Assembly (NCBI RefSeq): GCF_011078175.1
Contig: NZ_JAALCJ010000014.1
Span: forward strand, 1 to 52,436
Direction of reading: 5' to 3'
Length of the DNA stretch: 52,436 nucleotides
DNA from: Enterobacter cloacae
GTDB taxonomy: Bacteria; Pseudomonadota; Gammaproteobacteria; Enterobacterales; Enterobacteriaceae
Under the pieces are notes generated by a model. That model made no database searches. It had not been told where the DNA came from and was given only the letters and a program-made list of their open reading frames with translations. This document shows, in pieces, positions 20,066 through 29,605 of the stretch. The position numbers were made by a program, and so were the translations under genes. The number at the start of each line of letters is the position of its first letter. Positions within the stretch are counted from its first letter, which is position 1.

Positions 20066-21352
20066 CTGGAACACATCTCTACCACTACGCTGATCGTCAT
20101 TCTGATCATCATGGTGGTCATCTCCGCTTATTTCTCTGGCTCTGAAACCGGCATGATGACGCTGAACCGCTACCGGTTACGTCATCGTGCCAAGCAGGGT
20201 AACCGTGCCGCGCGTCGTGTCGAAAAGCTTCTGCGTAAGCCGGACCGCCTGATTAGCCTGGTGCTTATCGGTAACAACCTGGTCAATATTCTCGCTTCTG
20301 CGTTGGGCACTATCGTCGGGATGCGTCTTTACGGCAACGCAGGCGTAGCGATTGCCACAGGGGTGCTCACGTTTGTGGTGCTAGTGTTTGCGGAGGTGCT
20401 GCCCAAAACCATCGCGGCGCTTTATCCGGAAAAAGTCGCTTACCCGAGCAGCTTCCTGTTAGCACCGCTGCTTATTCTGATGATGCCGCTGGTCTGGCTG
20501 CTGAATATGGTGACCCGGGTGCTGATGCGCATGGTCGGCATAAAGGCCGATGTCACCATCAGTAGCGCGCTCAGCAAAGACGAACTGCGTACCATCGTGA
20601 ACGAGTCCCGCTCGCAGATCTCCCGTCGCAATCAAGACATGCTCCTGTCGGTGTTGGATCTGGAAAAGGTCAACGTCGACGACATCATGGTGCCACGCAA
20701 TGAAATCGTCGGGATTGATATCAACGACGACTGGAAGGCCATTGTCCGTCAGCTGACGCACTCCCCGCACGGACGCATCGTGCTTTATCGCGATTCCCTC
20801 GACGATGCCATCAGCATGCTGCGCGTGCGCGAAGCCTATCGTCTGATGACCGAGAAAAACGAGTTCACAAAAGAGGTGATGCTGCGCGCTGCCGACGAAA
20901 TTTATTACGTGCCAGAAGGCACCCCGCTCAGCACGCAGCTGGTCAAGTTCCAGCGAAACAAGAAGAAAGTCGGCCTGGTGGTAGATGAATATGGCGACAT
21001 ACAGGGGCTGGTGACGGTCGAAGATATTCTGGAAGAGATTGTCGGGGACTTTACCACGTCAATGTCACCTTCCCTTGCGGAAGAAGTCACGCCACAGAAC
21101 GACGGTTCGGTGCTTATCGACGGCAGCGCCAACATTCGTGAAATCAATAAAGCGTTTAACTGGCATTTGCCGGAAGACGAAGCGCGGACGATGAACGGTA
21201 TGATTCTGGAAGCGCTGGAAGAGATCCCGGCGGCAGGTACGCGTGTGCGTATTGAGCAGTATGATATTGATATTCTGGATGTTCAGGACAACATGATTAA
21301 GCAGGTGAAGGTCCTGCCCGTTACGCCACTGCGGGAAAGTATTGCTGAATAG
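20066..21352 (+). CDS. yfjD: CNNM/CorC family transporter YfjD (probable CTG start)
   Basis: This 428-residue membrane protein has an N-terminal DUF21/CNNM domain (about 1-190, four TM segments, with the GSETGMMTLNRYRL motif), a pair of CBS domains (about 205-330; DDIMVPRNEI and LVVDEYGDIQGLVT) and a CorC_HlyC C-terminal domain (about 345-420). The family is tied to Mg/Co export and resistance. Reading upstream of the first ATG, the residues EHISTTTLIV match the known YfjD N-terminus. The codon in the start position is CTG at 20066, 6 bases after AAGGAG, so a rare non-AUG start is likely. Confidence 0.9.
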   Translation: MEHISTTTLIVILIIMVVISAYFSGSETGMMTLNRYRLRHRAKQGNRAARRVEKLLRKPDRLISLVLIGNNLVNILASALGTIVGMRLYGNAGVAIATGVLTFVVLVFAEVLPKTIAALYPEKVAYPSSFLLAPLLILMMPLVWLLNMVTRVLMRMVGIKADVTISSALSKDELRTIVNESRSQISRRNQDMLLSVLDLEKVNVDDIMVPRNEIVGIDINDDWKAIVRQLTHSPHGRIVLYRDSLDDAISMLRVREAYRLMTEKNEFTKEVMLRAADEIYYVPEGTPLSTQLVKFQRNKKKVGLVVDEYGDIQGLVTVEDILEEIVGDFTTSMSPSLAEEVTPQNDGSVLIDGSANIREINKAFNWHLPEDEARTMNGMILEALEEIPAAGTRVRIEQYDIDILDVQDNMIKQVKVLPVTPLRESIAE

Positions 21353-21355
21353 AAC

Positions 21356-21390
21356 GTAGGCCGGGTGAGGCGAACGCCACCACCCGGCAC
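21356..21390 (+). repeat. REP-type extragenic palindrome
   Basis: GTAGGCCGGGTGAGGCGAAC is followed by GCCACCACCCGGCAC, giving the imperfect palindrome typical of enterobacterial REP (PU) elements. It lies between the convergent ends of yfjD and grpE and probably protects or ends their transcripts. Confidence 0.85.
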
Positions 21391-21403
21391 TACAGGTAGC
21401 ACA

Positions 21404-21997
21404 TTACGCTTTCGCTTTCGCCACGGTCACCATCGCAGCACGAATAGTACGACCGTTCAGGGTATACCCTTTCTGCATCACGCCCAGCACGTTACCCGCG
21501 GCAACGTCTTCTGACTCGACCATCGCAATGGCCTGGTGAACGTTTGGATCCAGCGGTACATCCGTATCGGCAATCACTTCAACACCGAACTTACGCACCA
21601 CATCCAGCATGGATTTCAGCGTCAGCTCAATGCCTTCAATCATCGCCGCGTTATCCGGATTAGCTTTATCCGCCACTTCCAATGCGCGATCCAGGCTGTC
21701 GATCACCGGCAGCAGTTCGTTGACGAATTTCTCCAGCGCAAATTTGTGCGCCTTTTCAACATCCAGCTCGGTACGACGGCGCAGGTTTTCCATTTCCGCT
21801 TTGATACGCAGTACACTATCGCGTTCGCGATTCTGCGCTTCTACCAACTGAGCTTCCAGGTTGGCAATTTTTTCATCGCGCGGGTCCACCTGCTCAGCAG
21901 ACGTGTCTGGCTCTACGGCCTCAACGTCATCGTGCTGTTCCGTAATAATTTCTTCAGGGGCTTGCCCCTCAGGCGTTTTCTGTTCTTTACTACTCAT
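21404..21997 (-). CDS. grpE: Nucleotide exchange factor GrpE
   Basis: GrpE releases ADP from DnaK and acts as a thermosensor in the chaperone cycle that also feeds ClpB. The 197-residue protein has a long N-terminal dimer helix (about 40-88; [20 protein letters not shown]), a four-helix section and a C-terminal beta-domain ending [17 protein letters not shown]. The ATG at 21997 ([11 protein letters not shown]) gives the E. coli length and is preceded by GGAGAAATTC; a longer ORF starting MQKNAEKF is not supported. It has its own sigma-32 promoter. Confidence 0.97.
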   Translation of the reverse strand: MSSKEQKTPEGQAPEEIITEQHDDVEAVEPDTSAEQVDPRDEKIANLEAQLVEAQNRERDSVLRIKAEMENLRRRTELDVEKAHKFALEKFVNELLPVIDSLDRALEVADKANPDNAAMIEGIELTLKSMLDVVRKFGVEVIADTDVPLDPNVHQAIAMVESEDVAAGNVLGVMQKGYTLNGRTIRAAMVTVAKAKA

Positions 21998-22044
21998 GAA
22001 TTTCTCCGCGTTTTTCTGCATTCATCTCGCTAACTTCGCTTATT

Positions 22045-22070
22045 ATGGGGATCAGTTTCCTGGATTCAAG
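22045..22070 (-). promoter_or_regulatory. Sigma-32 (heat-shock) promoter of grpE
   Basis: On the minus strand CTTGAA (22065-22070) and CCCCAT (22045-22050) are separated by 14 bases, a perfect match to the sigma-32 core consensus. It is 48 bases upstream of the grpE start. Confidence 0.92.
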
Positions 22071-22119
22071 GGAACAAGGCAGATTGTCATCATTCATCAG
22101 GCACAAGGACCTCCAGAAA

Positions 22120-22998
22120 ATGAATAATCATTTCAGGTGTATTGGGATCGTCGGCCATCCGCGTCACCCTACCGCATTGACGACACATGAAATGTTGTAT
22201 CGCTGGCTGTGTGGCAAAGGGTATGAAGTGATGGTCGAGCAGCAGATCGCCCAGGAGTTACAGCTTAAAAGCGTCAGAACCGGTACGCTGGCGGAAATTG
22301 GCCAGCAGGCGGATCTCGCCGTGGTGGTCGGTGGCGACGGCAATATGCTGGGCGCGGCGCGAACGCTGGCTCGCTATGATATTAAGGTTATTGGTATTAA
22401 CCGTGGCAATCTCGGTTTCCTGACCGACCTCGACCCGGACAATGCGCAGCAGCAGCTGGCGGACGTGCTGGAAGGCCACTATATCAGTGAAAAACGGTTT
22501 TTACTGGAAGCCCAGGTGTGTCAGCAGGACTGCCAGAAGCGCATCAGCACCGCCATTAACGAGGTGGTTCTCCATCCCGGTAAAGTGGCGCATATGATCG
22601 AATTCGAAGTCTATATCGACGAAATCTTCGCTTTCTCGCAGCGTTCTGACGGGCTGATTATTTCAACCCCTACGGGGTCAACTGCCTACTCACTTTCAGC
22701 CGGAGGCCCAATCCTGACGCCATCGCTGGATGCCATTACCCTGGTGCCGATGTTCCCGCATACGCTCTCGGCGCGTCCGCTGGTGATCAACGGCGATAGC
22801 ACTATCCGCCTGCGTTTTTCCCATCGCCGTAACGACCTGGAGATCAGCTGCGACAGTCAAATTGCGCTCCCCATTCAGGAAGGTGAAGATGTTCTCATTC
22901 GCCGCTGCGATTACCATCTGAACCTGATTCACCCGAAAGATTACAGCTATTTCAACACATTAAGCTCCAAGCTCGGCTGGTCAAAAAAATTGTTCTGA
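22120..22998 (+). CDS. nadK: NAD kinase
   Basis: NadK phosphorylates NAD to NADP. The 292-residue protein shows the [11 protein letters not shown] motif (about 72-82; catalytic Asp), NEVVLHPGK and [16 protein letters not shown] (about 180-195), typical of the family. The ATG at 22120 ([14 protein letters not shown]) matches the E. coli start; the in-frame extension upstream runs into the grpE promoter and is rejected. It is divergent from grpE and upstream of recN. Confidence 0.98.
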   Translation: MNNHFRCIGIVGHPRHPTALTTHEMLYRWLCGKGYEVMVEQQIAQELQLKSVRTGTLAEIGQQADLAVVVGGDGNMLGAARTLARYDIKVIGINRGNLGFLTDLDPDNAQQQLADVLEGHYISEKRFLLEAQVCQQDCQKRISTAINEVVLHPGKVAHMIEFEVYIDEIFAFSQRSDGLIISTPTGSTAYSLSAGGPILTPSLDAITLVPMFPHTLSARPLVINGDSTIRLRFSHRRNDLEISCDSQIALPIQEGEDVLIRRCDYHLNLIHPKDYSYFNTLSSKLGWSKKLF

Positions 22999-23017
22999 TT
23001 TTGCATCCAGCACTTTA

Positions 23018-23055
23018 CTGTATATAAAACCAGTTTATACTGTATGCAAACACAG
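23018..23055 (+). promoter_or_regulatory. Two LexA boxes in the recN promoter
   Basis: CTGTATATAAAACCAG (23018-23033) and CTGTATGCAAACACAG (23040-23055) both fit the SOS box CTGT–N8–ACAG; the first has CCAG in its right half. The pair sits directly upstream of recN, as in E. coli, where recN is a strongly LexA-repressed SOS gene. Confidence 0.9.
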
Positions 23056-23083
23056 TCATGGTTTTTCATACAGGAAAACAATT

Positions 23084-24745
23084 ATGCTGGCACAACTGAC
23101 CATCAGCAACTTTGCCATTGTTCGTGAGCTTGAGATCGACTTCCATAGCGGAATGACGGCGATTACCGGTGAAACCGGTGCAGGTAAATCCATTGCCATT
23201 GATGCCCTCGGCTTGTGCCTCGGCGGTCGTGCAGAGGGTGATATGGTGCGCACAGGCGCAGCCCGTGCCGATCTCTGCGCCCGCTTCTCGTTAAAAGACA
23301 CACCTGCCGCCCTGCGCTGGCTGGAAGCGAACCAGCTGGAAGACGGACGTGAGTGTTTACTTCGCCGTGTCATCAGCAGCGATGGCCGCTCCCGCGGCTT
23401 TATCAACGGCACAGCAGTTCCCCTTTCTCAGCTTCGCGAGCTGGGTCAGTTGCTCATCCAGATCCATGGTCAGCATGCGCACCAGCAGTTAATCAAACCC
23501 GAACAACAGAAAGCCCTGCTTGATGGTTACGCAGGTGAGTACGCGCTTACTCAACTCATGGCAGAGCACTATCGTCAGTGGCATCAAAGCTGCCGCGAAC
23601 TTGCACAGCATCAGCAGCAAAGCCAGGAGCGTACCGCGCGCGCCGAGCTGCTGGAATATCAACTGAAAGAGCTGAACGAATTTAACCCGCAGGCAGGTGA
23701 GTTTGAGCAAATCGACGAGGAATATAAGCGTCTGGCCAACAGCGGCCAGCTGCTTTCCACCAGCCAGAATGCCCTGAACATGCTGGCGGATGGCGAAGAC
23801 GTAAACTTGCAGAGCCAGCTGTACAACGTGCGTCAGCTTGTTACCGAACTGACCGGCATGGACAATAAACTTTCTGGCGTGCTTGAAATGCTTGAAGAGG
23901 CCGCGATTCAGATATCAGAAGCTGGAGATGAACTGCGCCACTACTGTGAGCGTCTGGATCTCGACCCGAACCGTCTGTTCGAACTTGAGCAACGCATCTC
24001 CCGTCAGATTTCCCTGGCGCGTAAGCATCACGTCACCCCGGAAGAGCTGCCGAATTATTATCAGTCTCTGCTGGAGGAACAGCAGCAGCTGGACGATCAG
24101 GCTGATTCACTTGAAACCTTGTCTCTGGCGGTCAATCTGCATCATCAGCAGGCGCTGGAAACGGCGAAACGACTTCACGACGTGCGACAGCACTATGCGC
24201 TTGAGCTTAGCCAGCACATTACCGACAGCATGCATACGCTGGCAATGCCGCATGGAGTATTCACCATTGATGTTCGCTTTGAAGAGCATCATCTGACGGC
24301 GGAAGGGGCGGACCGCGTAGAATTCCGCGTCACTACCAACCCTGGTCAGCCTTTACAGGCGATTTCGAAAGTGGCTTCCGGCGGTGAACTGTCGCGTATT
24401 GCCCTGGCCATTCAGGTGATTACCGCCCGTAAAATGGAAACCCCGGCGTTAATTTTCGATGAAGTGGATGTGGGTATCAGCGGCCCGACCGCAGCCGTTG
24501 TCGGCAAACTGCTGCGTCAGTTGGGTGAATCGACGCAGGTCATGTGTGTGACTCACCTGCCGCAGGTAGCCGGTTGTGGTCATCACCACTTTATCGTCAG
24601 CAAGGAAACCGATGGCGAAATGACGGAAACGCACATGAAGCCGCTGGATAAACGCTCACGCTTGCAGGAGCTGGCACGCCTGCTCGGCGGCAGTGAAGTC
24701 ACCCGCAATACCCTCGCGAATGCGAAAGAACTGCTGGCGGCATAA
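23084..24745 (+). CDS. recN: DNA repair protein RecN (SMC-like)
   Basis: RecN is an SMC-family ATPase that aids RecA-dependent double-strand-break repair by holding DNA ends together. The 553 residues show Walker [13 protein letters not shown] (about 31-42), a coiled-coil middle (about 155-380), the ABC signature [11 protein letters not shown] (about 432-442), and Walker [13 protein letters not shown] (about 455-466). The full length is intact. Two LexA boxes precede it, so it should be induced by DNA damage. Confidence 0.98.
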   Translation: MLAQLTISNFAIVRELEIDFHSGMTAITGETGAGKSIAIDALGLCLGGRAEGDMVRTGAARADLCARFSLKDTPAALRWLEANQLEDGRECLLRRVISSDGRSRGFINGTAVPLSQLRELGQLLIQIHGQHAHQQLIKPEQQKALLDGYAGEYALTQLMAEHYRQWHQSCRELAQHQQQSQERTARAELLEYQLKELNEFNPQAGEFEQIDEEYKRLANSGQLLSTSQNALNMLADGEDVNLQSQLYNVRQLVTELTGMDNKLSGVLEMLEEAAIQISEAGDELRHYCERLDLDPNRLFELEQRISRQISLARKHHVTPEELPNYYQSLLEEQQQLDDQADSLETLSLAVNLHHQQALETAKRLHDVRQHYALELSQHITDSMHTLAMPHGVFTIDVRFEEHHLTAEGADRVEFRVTTNPGQPLQAISKVASGGELSRIALAIQVITARKMETPALIFDEVDVGISGPTAAVVGKLLRQLGESTQVMCVTHLPQVAGCGHHHFIVSKETDGEMTETHMKPLDKRSRLQELARLLGGSEVTRNTLANAKELLAA

Positions 24746-24883
24746 ACTTTTTCGGGATCTCAGGGTCATACAGAACAACAAAAACGCCGCCAGACCGGTT
24801 TCAAAGTGGGGCAAGGTCTATTATCATCGGCATATTACATATGAGCCGCGTACTGCTCGGGCCCGAAAAGGAATCAAATCACT

Positions 24884-25222
24884 ATGCGCTGTAAAACGCT
24901 GACCGCTGCCGCAGCGGTTCTTCTGATGTTGACCGCAGGCTGTTCCACTCTGGAGAAAGTGGTTTACCGTCCTGACATCAACCAGGGGAACTACCTTACC
25001 CCTAACGATGTGTCCAAAATCCGCGTGGGTATGACACAACAGCAGGTCGCTTATGCCCTGGGTACCCCGATGATGTCCGATCCATTCGGCACAAACACCT
25101 GGTTCTATGTATTCCGCCAGCAGCCTGGTCATGAAGATGTGACCCAGCAAACCCTGACGCTGACCTTCAGCAGTGCCGGCGTGCTAACCAACATCGATAA
25201 CAAGCCTGCCCTGACCAAATAA
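24884..25222 (+). CDS. bamE: Outer membrane assembly lipoprotein BamE (SmpA)
   Basis: BamE is a small lipoprotein of the BAM complex that stabilises BamD–BamA contacts. The 112-residue precursor has the lipobox TAGC (Cys 20) and the SmpA/OmlA fold with [13 protein letters not shown] (about 28-40), [17 protein letters not shown] (about 47-63) and WFYVFRQQ (about 75). It lies between recN and the convergent ratA–ratB pair, its standard position. Confidence 0.97.
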   Translation: MRCKTLTAAAAVLLMLTAGCSTLEKVVYRPDINQGNYLTPNDVSKIRVGMTQQQVAYALGTPMMSDPFGTNTWFYVFRQQPGHEDVTQQTLTLTFSSAGVLTNIDNKPALTK

Positions 25223-25239
25223 TCAGGCGTCAGCAATGC

Positions 25240-25269
25240 AAAAAGGTGCTCATTGAGCACCTTTTTTGT
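25240..25269. terminator. Terminator between bamE and ratB
   Basis: The hairpin AAAAAGGTGCTC–ATT–GAGCACCTTTTTT has T-runs on both sides, so it can serve both converging transcripts. Confidence 0.9.
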
Positions 25270-25283
25270 GTACGTTTATTTGG

Positions 25284-25571
25284 CTACTTACCGGATTTCT
25301 CTGCTCGCTGACGGCGCAACTCTTTCGGGTCGGCAATCAGCGGACGATAGATCTCAACCCTGTCGCCCTCTTTCAGCACATCACCGAGCTTAACCGGACG
25401 GCTATAAATGCCGACTTTATTCTTCGCCAGGTCAATATCACGGCGAAGTTCAAGGATGCCGGAGGCCCGGATAGCCGCCTCAACAGTGGCGCCCTCCTCA
25501 AGCGTCACGCGCTGCAAATACTGCTTCTCCGGCAGCGCATACACCACCTCAACAGCAATCTTATGCGACAC
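25284..25571 (-). CDS. ratB: RnfH/RatB family ubiquitin-like protein
   Basis: This small beta-grasp protein (UPF0125/RnfH family) has about 95 residues, with [17 protein letters not shown] near the start and [15 protein letters not shown] at the end. Its role is unsettled; ratB sits after the toxin ratA but is not an established antitoxin. The ORF extends further upstream inside ratA, but homology begins at the GTG at 25571, which overlaps the end of ratA by 11 bases. Confidence 0.92.
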   Translation of the reverse strand: MSHKIAVEVVYALPEKQYLQRVTLEEGATVEAAIRASGILELRRDIDLAKNKVGIYSRPVKLGDVLKEGDRVEIYRPLIADPKELRRQRAEKSGK

Positions 25572-25998
25572 TGTAAACCTCTTTGGCGCGCGTGGTGAAC
25601 GCCTGAACCATATTCGAGGCCAGCTCTTTAAAGATACGGCCAAACGCCAGTTCGATCAGCTTATTGGTAAATTCAAAATCCAGATGAAACTCAATGCGGC
25701 AGGCGTCAGCGCTCAGTGGCGTAAACTTCCACCCTCCCATCAGTTTTTTAAACGGACCATCCACCAGATGCATCAAAATACTCTGATTGCTCGTCAGGGT
25801 ATTGCGCGTGGTGAACGTTTTGCTGATCCCCGCTTTGGAGACATCCACGGCCGCAGTCATCTGCGTCGGGCCGGATTCCAGCACCCGGCTACCGGTGCAT
25901 CCCGGAATAAATTCCGGATAGGATTGAACGTCATTCACTAACTGATACATTTGTTCCGCGCTGTAGGGAACAAGCGCGGTACGGCTAATCTGAGGCAT
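25561..25998 (-). CDS. ratA: RatA family ribosome association toxin (START-like)
   Basis: RatA is a START/polyketide-cyclase-fold protein reported in E. coli to bind 50S subunits and block 70S formation; its eukaryotic relatives bind coenzyme Q. The protein opens [20 protein letters not shown] and ends [14 protein letters not shown] chose the ATG at 25998 (145 residues) because homology is tight from there; an upstream ATG at 26037 with an AGGTG site adds 13 residues, and E. coli has a similar extension, so that start remains possible. Confidence 0.92.
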   Translation of the reverse strand: MPQISRTALVPYSAEQMYQLVNDVQSYPEFIPGCTGSRVLESGPTQMTAAVDVSKAGISKTFTTRNTLTSNQSILMHLVDGPFKKLMGGWKFTPLSADACRIEFHLDFEFTNKLIELAFGRIFKELASNMVQAFTTRAKEVYSVA

Positions 25999-26154
25999 AG
26001 CATTTTCCATGGTCACACAACAGACAAATAATAACATTTATCACCTGTTAAAAAAACGCTAAGCCTTATCTCGTGCTAAGATAGCGCGTTAGACCTCACA
26101 GGACGCAATGAGGTGACTTTTTAAAATCAGATTACCGACGGCTTTACGACACTT

Positions 26155-26637
26155 ATGACGAAGAAAAAAGCACATAAACCTGGTTCGGCGACCATTGCGC
26201 TCAACAAGCGTGCTCGCCACGAGTATTTCATCGAAGAAGAATTCGAGGCTGGCCTTGCGTTGCAGGGCTGGGAAGTAAAATCGCTGCGTGCCGGGAAAGC
26301 CAACATTGGCGACAGCTACGTGATCCTGAAAGACGGTGAGGCCTTCCTGTTCGGCGCGAATTTTACGCCGCTGACCGTCGCCTCTTCACATTACGTCTGC
26401 GATCCTACACGCACCCGTAAGCTGCTGCTGAATAAGCGCGAACTGGAATCCCTTTACGGCCGCATCAATCGTGAAGGCTTCACCGTGGTTGCGCTCTCTT
26501 TGTACTGGAAAAACGCCTGGTGCAAAGTGAAAATCGGTGTTGCGAAAGGTAAGAAACAGCACGACAAGCGAACTGACCTTAAAGCACGCGAGTGGCAGCT
26601 CGACAAAGCTCGTATCATGAAAAACGCAGGACGTTGA
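26155..26637 (+). CDS. smpB: SsrA-binding protein SmpB
   Basis: SmpB binds tmRNA and brings it to stalled ribosomes for trans-translation. The 160 residues form an OB-fold core with [20 protein letters not shown] (about 18-37) and [14 protein letters not shown], plus the basic C-terminal tail that reaches into the mRNA channel ([16 protein letters not shown]). It lies directly upstream of its RNA partner ssrA, the standard arrangement. Confidence 0.98.
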   Translation: MTKKKAHKPGSATIALNKRARHEYFIEEEFEAGLALQGWEVKSLRAGKANIGDSYVILKDGEAFLFGANFTPLTVASSHYVCDPTRTRKLLLNKRELESLYGRINREGFTVVALSLYWKNAWCKVKIGVAKGKKQHDKRTDLKAREWQLDKARIMKNAGR

Positions 26638-26726
26638 TTCTGCGCACTTATTGTACTATTCAATAAGTTAGCGTTTCGGGCTAGTATCGAGGAAGCGAAA
26701 TCTGGTATACTGAGTTCAACACTATT

Positions 26727-27090
26727 GGGGCTGATTCTGGATTCGACGGGATTTGCGAAACCCAAGGTGCATGCCGAGGGGCGGTTTGCCTCGTTAAAAG
26801 CCGCAAAAAAATAGTCGCAAACGACGAAAACTACGCTTTAGCAGCTTAATAACCTGCTAAGAGCCCTCTCTCCCTAGCTTCCGCTCTTAAGACGGGGATC
26901 AAAGAGAGGTCAAACCCAAAAGAGATCGCGTGGAAGCCCTGCCTGGGGTTGAAGCGTTAAAACTAATCAGGCTAGTTCGTCAGTGGCGTGTTTGTCCGCA
27001 GCTGGCGTGCGAATGTAAAGACAAACTAAGCATGTAGTGCCGAGGATGTAGAAATTTCGGACGCGGGTTCAACTCCCGCCAGCTCCACCA
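26727..27090 (+). ncRNA. ssrA: Transfer-messenger RNA (tmRNA, 10Sa RNA)
   Basis: This RNA rescues stalled ribosomes and tags the nascent protein for proteolysis. It begins GGGGCTGATTCTGGATTCGA and ends with the TGGCGG-type acceptor/T-arm GGTTCAACTCCCGCCAGCTC plus CACCA. The 364-base length is typical. The tag-coding region (26817-26849) reads ANDENYALAA followed by TAA, as in E. coli. A -10 element TATACT lies at 26706-26711. The 3' end is also the integration site of the island that follows. Confidence 0.98.
27066..27090 (+). other. Probable attL of the ssrA-integrated island
   Basis: The T-arm and acceptor end of ssrA (about 27066-27090) is a well-known attachment site for P4-type integrases. 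An integrase gene pointing away from ssrA begins 195 bases further on. The exact core is not determined because the right-end copy is poorly conserved. Confidence 0.6.
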
Positions 27091-27136
27091 AAATTCTCCA
27101 TCGGTGATTACCAGAGTCATCCGATGAAGTCCTAAG

Positions 27137-27169
27137 AGCCCGCACGGCGCAAGCCCTGCGGGCTTTTTT
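27137..27169 (+). terminator. Terminator downstream of ssrA
   Basis: The hairpin AGCCCGCA…TGCGGGCT is followed by T6. It lies 46 bases after the mature tmRNA end. Confidence 0.88.
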
Positions 27170-27212
27170 GTATCTGTCGTTGTCCGATAACATCCGGCTA
27201 AATCCGGTGATT

Positions 27213-27265
27213 ATTGGTATACGTTTAGGTACACGGTAGGATGTATACCTAAAGCGTATACCAAT
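27213..27265. repeat. Inverted repeat upstream of the integrase gene
   Basis: ATTGGTATACGTTTAGGTA (27213-27231) is mirrored by ATTGGTATACGCTTTAGGTA on the minus strand (27246-27265), with a short spacer. It ends 19 bases before the integrase start and overlaps its likely promoter. A third copy lies at 34397. The arrangement suits binding by integrase, an excisionase or an autorepressor; which one is inference. Confidence 0.75.
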
Positions 27266-27284
27266 TCATGAAGGAGCGGCCACA

Positions 27285-28478
27285 GTGGCACGGACAACAC
27301 GCCCGCTGACCAACACCGAAGTTCTTCGCGCAAAAGCGTTAGAGAAAGACCTAACGCTGCATGATGGCGATGGGCTTTTCCTGATAGTGAAAGCCAGCGG
27401 CAAAAAGCTCTGGCGTTTCCGTTATCAACGTCCGGCAACAAAGCAACGGACAATGATGTGACTCGGTGCCTTCCCCGCCCTTTCGCTTGCTGATGCCCGA
27501 GGATTAAGAACTGATTACCTTGCCTTATTAGCCAACGGAATCGACCCGCAAATTCAAGCTGAAGTTGCAGAGGAACAGCAGCAAATCGCGCTGGACAGTA
27601 TTTTTGCAACGGTCGCCGCTTACTGGTTCCAGCTCAAAAGCAAAAGCGTTACCCCTGATTACGCAAAAGACATTTGGCGTTCACTGGAGAAAGATGTATT
27701 CCCTGCCATCGGTGAGATCCCCGTTCAGCAAATCAAAGCCCGAACTTTGGTTGAAGCCCTTAAGCCAATAAAAGCACGTGGGGCGCTTGAGACTTTACGC
27801 CGACTGGTGCAGCGCATTAACGAAATTATGATTTATGCCGTAAACACTGGTTTGATTGATGCCAATCCAGCATCCGGTGTAGGGATGGCCTTTGAGAAGC
27901 CCAAAAAGCAAAACATGCCAACACTGCGGCCAGAAGAATTGCCGAAACTGATGCGTTCTTTAGTCATGTCAAATCTGTCTGTGCCGACTCGCTGTCTCAT
28001 TGAATGGCAGCTATTGACCCTCGTTCGACCTTCTGAGGCTTCAGGTGCACGATGGGTAGAGGTCGATTTCGATGAAAATCTCTGGACGATTCCAGCCGAA
28101 CGGATGAAAGCGAAGCGTGAACACATCGTACCTCTATCTCCACAGGCATTAGAGATTCTGGAGGTCATTAAGCCAATCAGCGCTCATCGTGAACATGTTT
28201 TTCCGAGTCGGAATGACCCAAAGCAACCAATGAATAGCCAGACGGCAAATGCTGCTTTAAAAAGGATTGGATATGGAGGTAAATTAGTAGCACATGGTTT
28301 GCGCGCAATAGCGAGTACTGCAATGAATGAAGCAGGTTTGAATTCAGATGTTATTGAAGCAGCACTTGCTCACATTGAGAAAAATGAGGTCCGGAGAGCA
28401 TACAATCGCTCAACTTACCTTGAAAAAAGAAAGGAACTTATGAGTTGGTGGGGTAATTTCATAGTGAATAGCAAGTAA
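27285..28478 (+). pseudogene. int: P4-type tyrosine recombinase (integrase) with in-frame stop
   Basis: The reading frame of 397 codons starts at GTG 27285 (MARTTRPLTNTEV) with an AAGGAG site 10 bases upstream. It has an N-terminal DUF4102 arm-binding domain (about 1-90), a core-binding domain (about 100-200) and a catalytic domain (about 215-395). Catalytic residues are visible: Arg in TLVRPSEASGARW, HGLRA, an H in AALAHIE and the Tyr of RRAYNRSTYLEKR. Codon 59 (27459-27461) is TGA, interrupting an otherwise normal ...TMM-LGAFPALSLADAR segment. The frame is open on both sides, so the interruption is recent, recoded, or a sequencing error. Without read-through the enzyme is inactive. Confidence 0.9.
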
Positions 28479-28488
28479 GGATATAATA

Positions 28489-29605
28489 ATGAGCACGAGA
28501 GAATTTCCATGCAAAGCATCAAACATCTATGACAAGAATATAAATTTCCTATTTGGCTCAGGAGCATCAGCATCGTATATACCTACTTTGTGGCTTGCTG
28601 AAAATACTACTTATGAGACTTTATTAACTCATGAAGATTGCAAAGACGTTAAAGATTTCATTTTATGCTCCTATTTCAATGAAATTATTAGAAAAACATT
28701 TTGCATAGAGCCAGCTTTAGAAAACAAAAAATACACTTCAACAATAGCTAGCTATACGAATTTCCTAGATGAACTTGTTACGTTATTAGAGAAAAAAGGT
28801 TCCAACCAAATTAGAAGGGCTAATATTTTCACTACTAACTATGACCTTTTTTTTTGAGACAGCAGCGGATAATGCATTATCCAAAAAAACGTTCCATTTT
28901 AATGATGGTGCTATAGGTTTTAAAAATAGAAGATTAAATATTAGTAATTTTCATATTACAACCTGGCATCAAGGCACGCATGACATGTACAAACATGAAC
29001 TACCAACTGTTAATTTAATTAAAATGCATGGTTCAGTCTCATGGAAAAGAAATGAGCATGAAACGATAAGCATTAACTACCCAATTACTTCACCAGAAAG
29101 AATAAAATTAGAGACAGATAAAACCATAGATGATCTGGTAGCTACTTTAAACAACACCAATGATAATCTTGCTAACTACTTAGACTTAAATCTTAATGAT
29201 ATGAATTTACTTGATGAGTTCAGATCGTATTATGACTCACTCGCAATAGTTAATCCAACAAAAGAGAAGTTTTCAGAAACAGTCTTTCAGCAGCATTATT
29301 ATCAAAGCTTAAGATTATTAAGTTATGAATTAGAGAAACCACAAACAGTTTTAATTTGCTTCGGGTTTTCGTTTCAAGATGAACATATCCTTGAAATAAT
29401 CAAAAGGTCTTTAAGCAATCCTACTTTGAAAGTCTTTGTTTTTTGTTACAGCAATAAAAGTAAGCACGATATAAATACAACCGTAAACAACCCTAGAATA
29501 ACCTATATCTTCCCAAAAGAAGATGAGCATAAAATTTCTTTTGATACTTTCATTGATAGAATATTCAAGTCAGAAACAGGAGACTGGGTCACATGGACGA
29601 ATTAA
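28489..29605 (+). pseudogene. SIR2-family NADase of a SIR2–HerA defence system, frameshifted
   Basis: Two overlapping frames (28489-28857 and 28841-29605) together make one protein of about 371 residues. SIR2 motifs are split across the break: GSGAS (about 25) and TTNYDLFF in the first, then ETAADN and IKMHGSVSWK (His-Gly motif) in the second. The break is a run of nine T at 28847-28855; eight T would read TTNYDLFFETAADN through. SIR2 proteins beside HerA ATPases are established anti-phage modules in which the SIR2 subunit depletes NAD. The gene follows int by 10 bases and overlaps the HerA gene by 13. Base composition is much more AT-rich than the core genome. Whether the break is decay, slippage or error is open. 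Confidence 0.85.
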
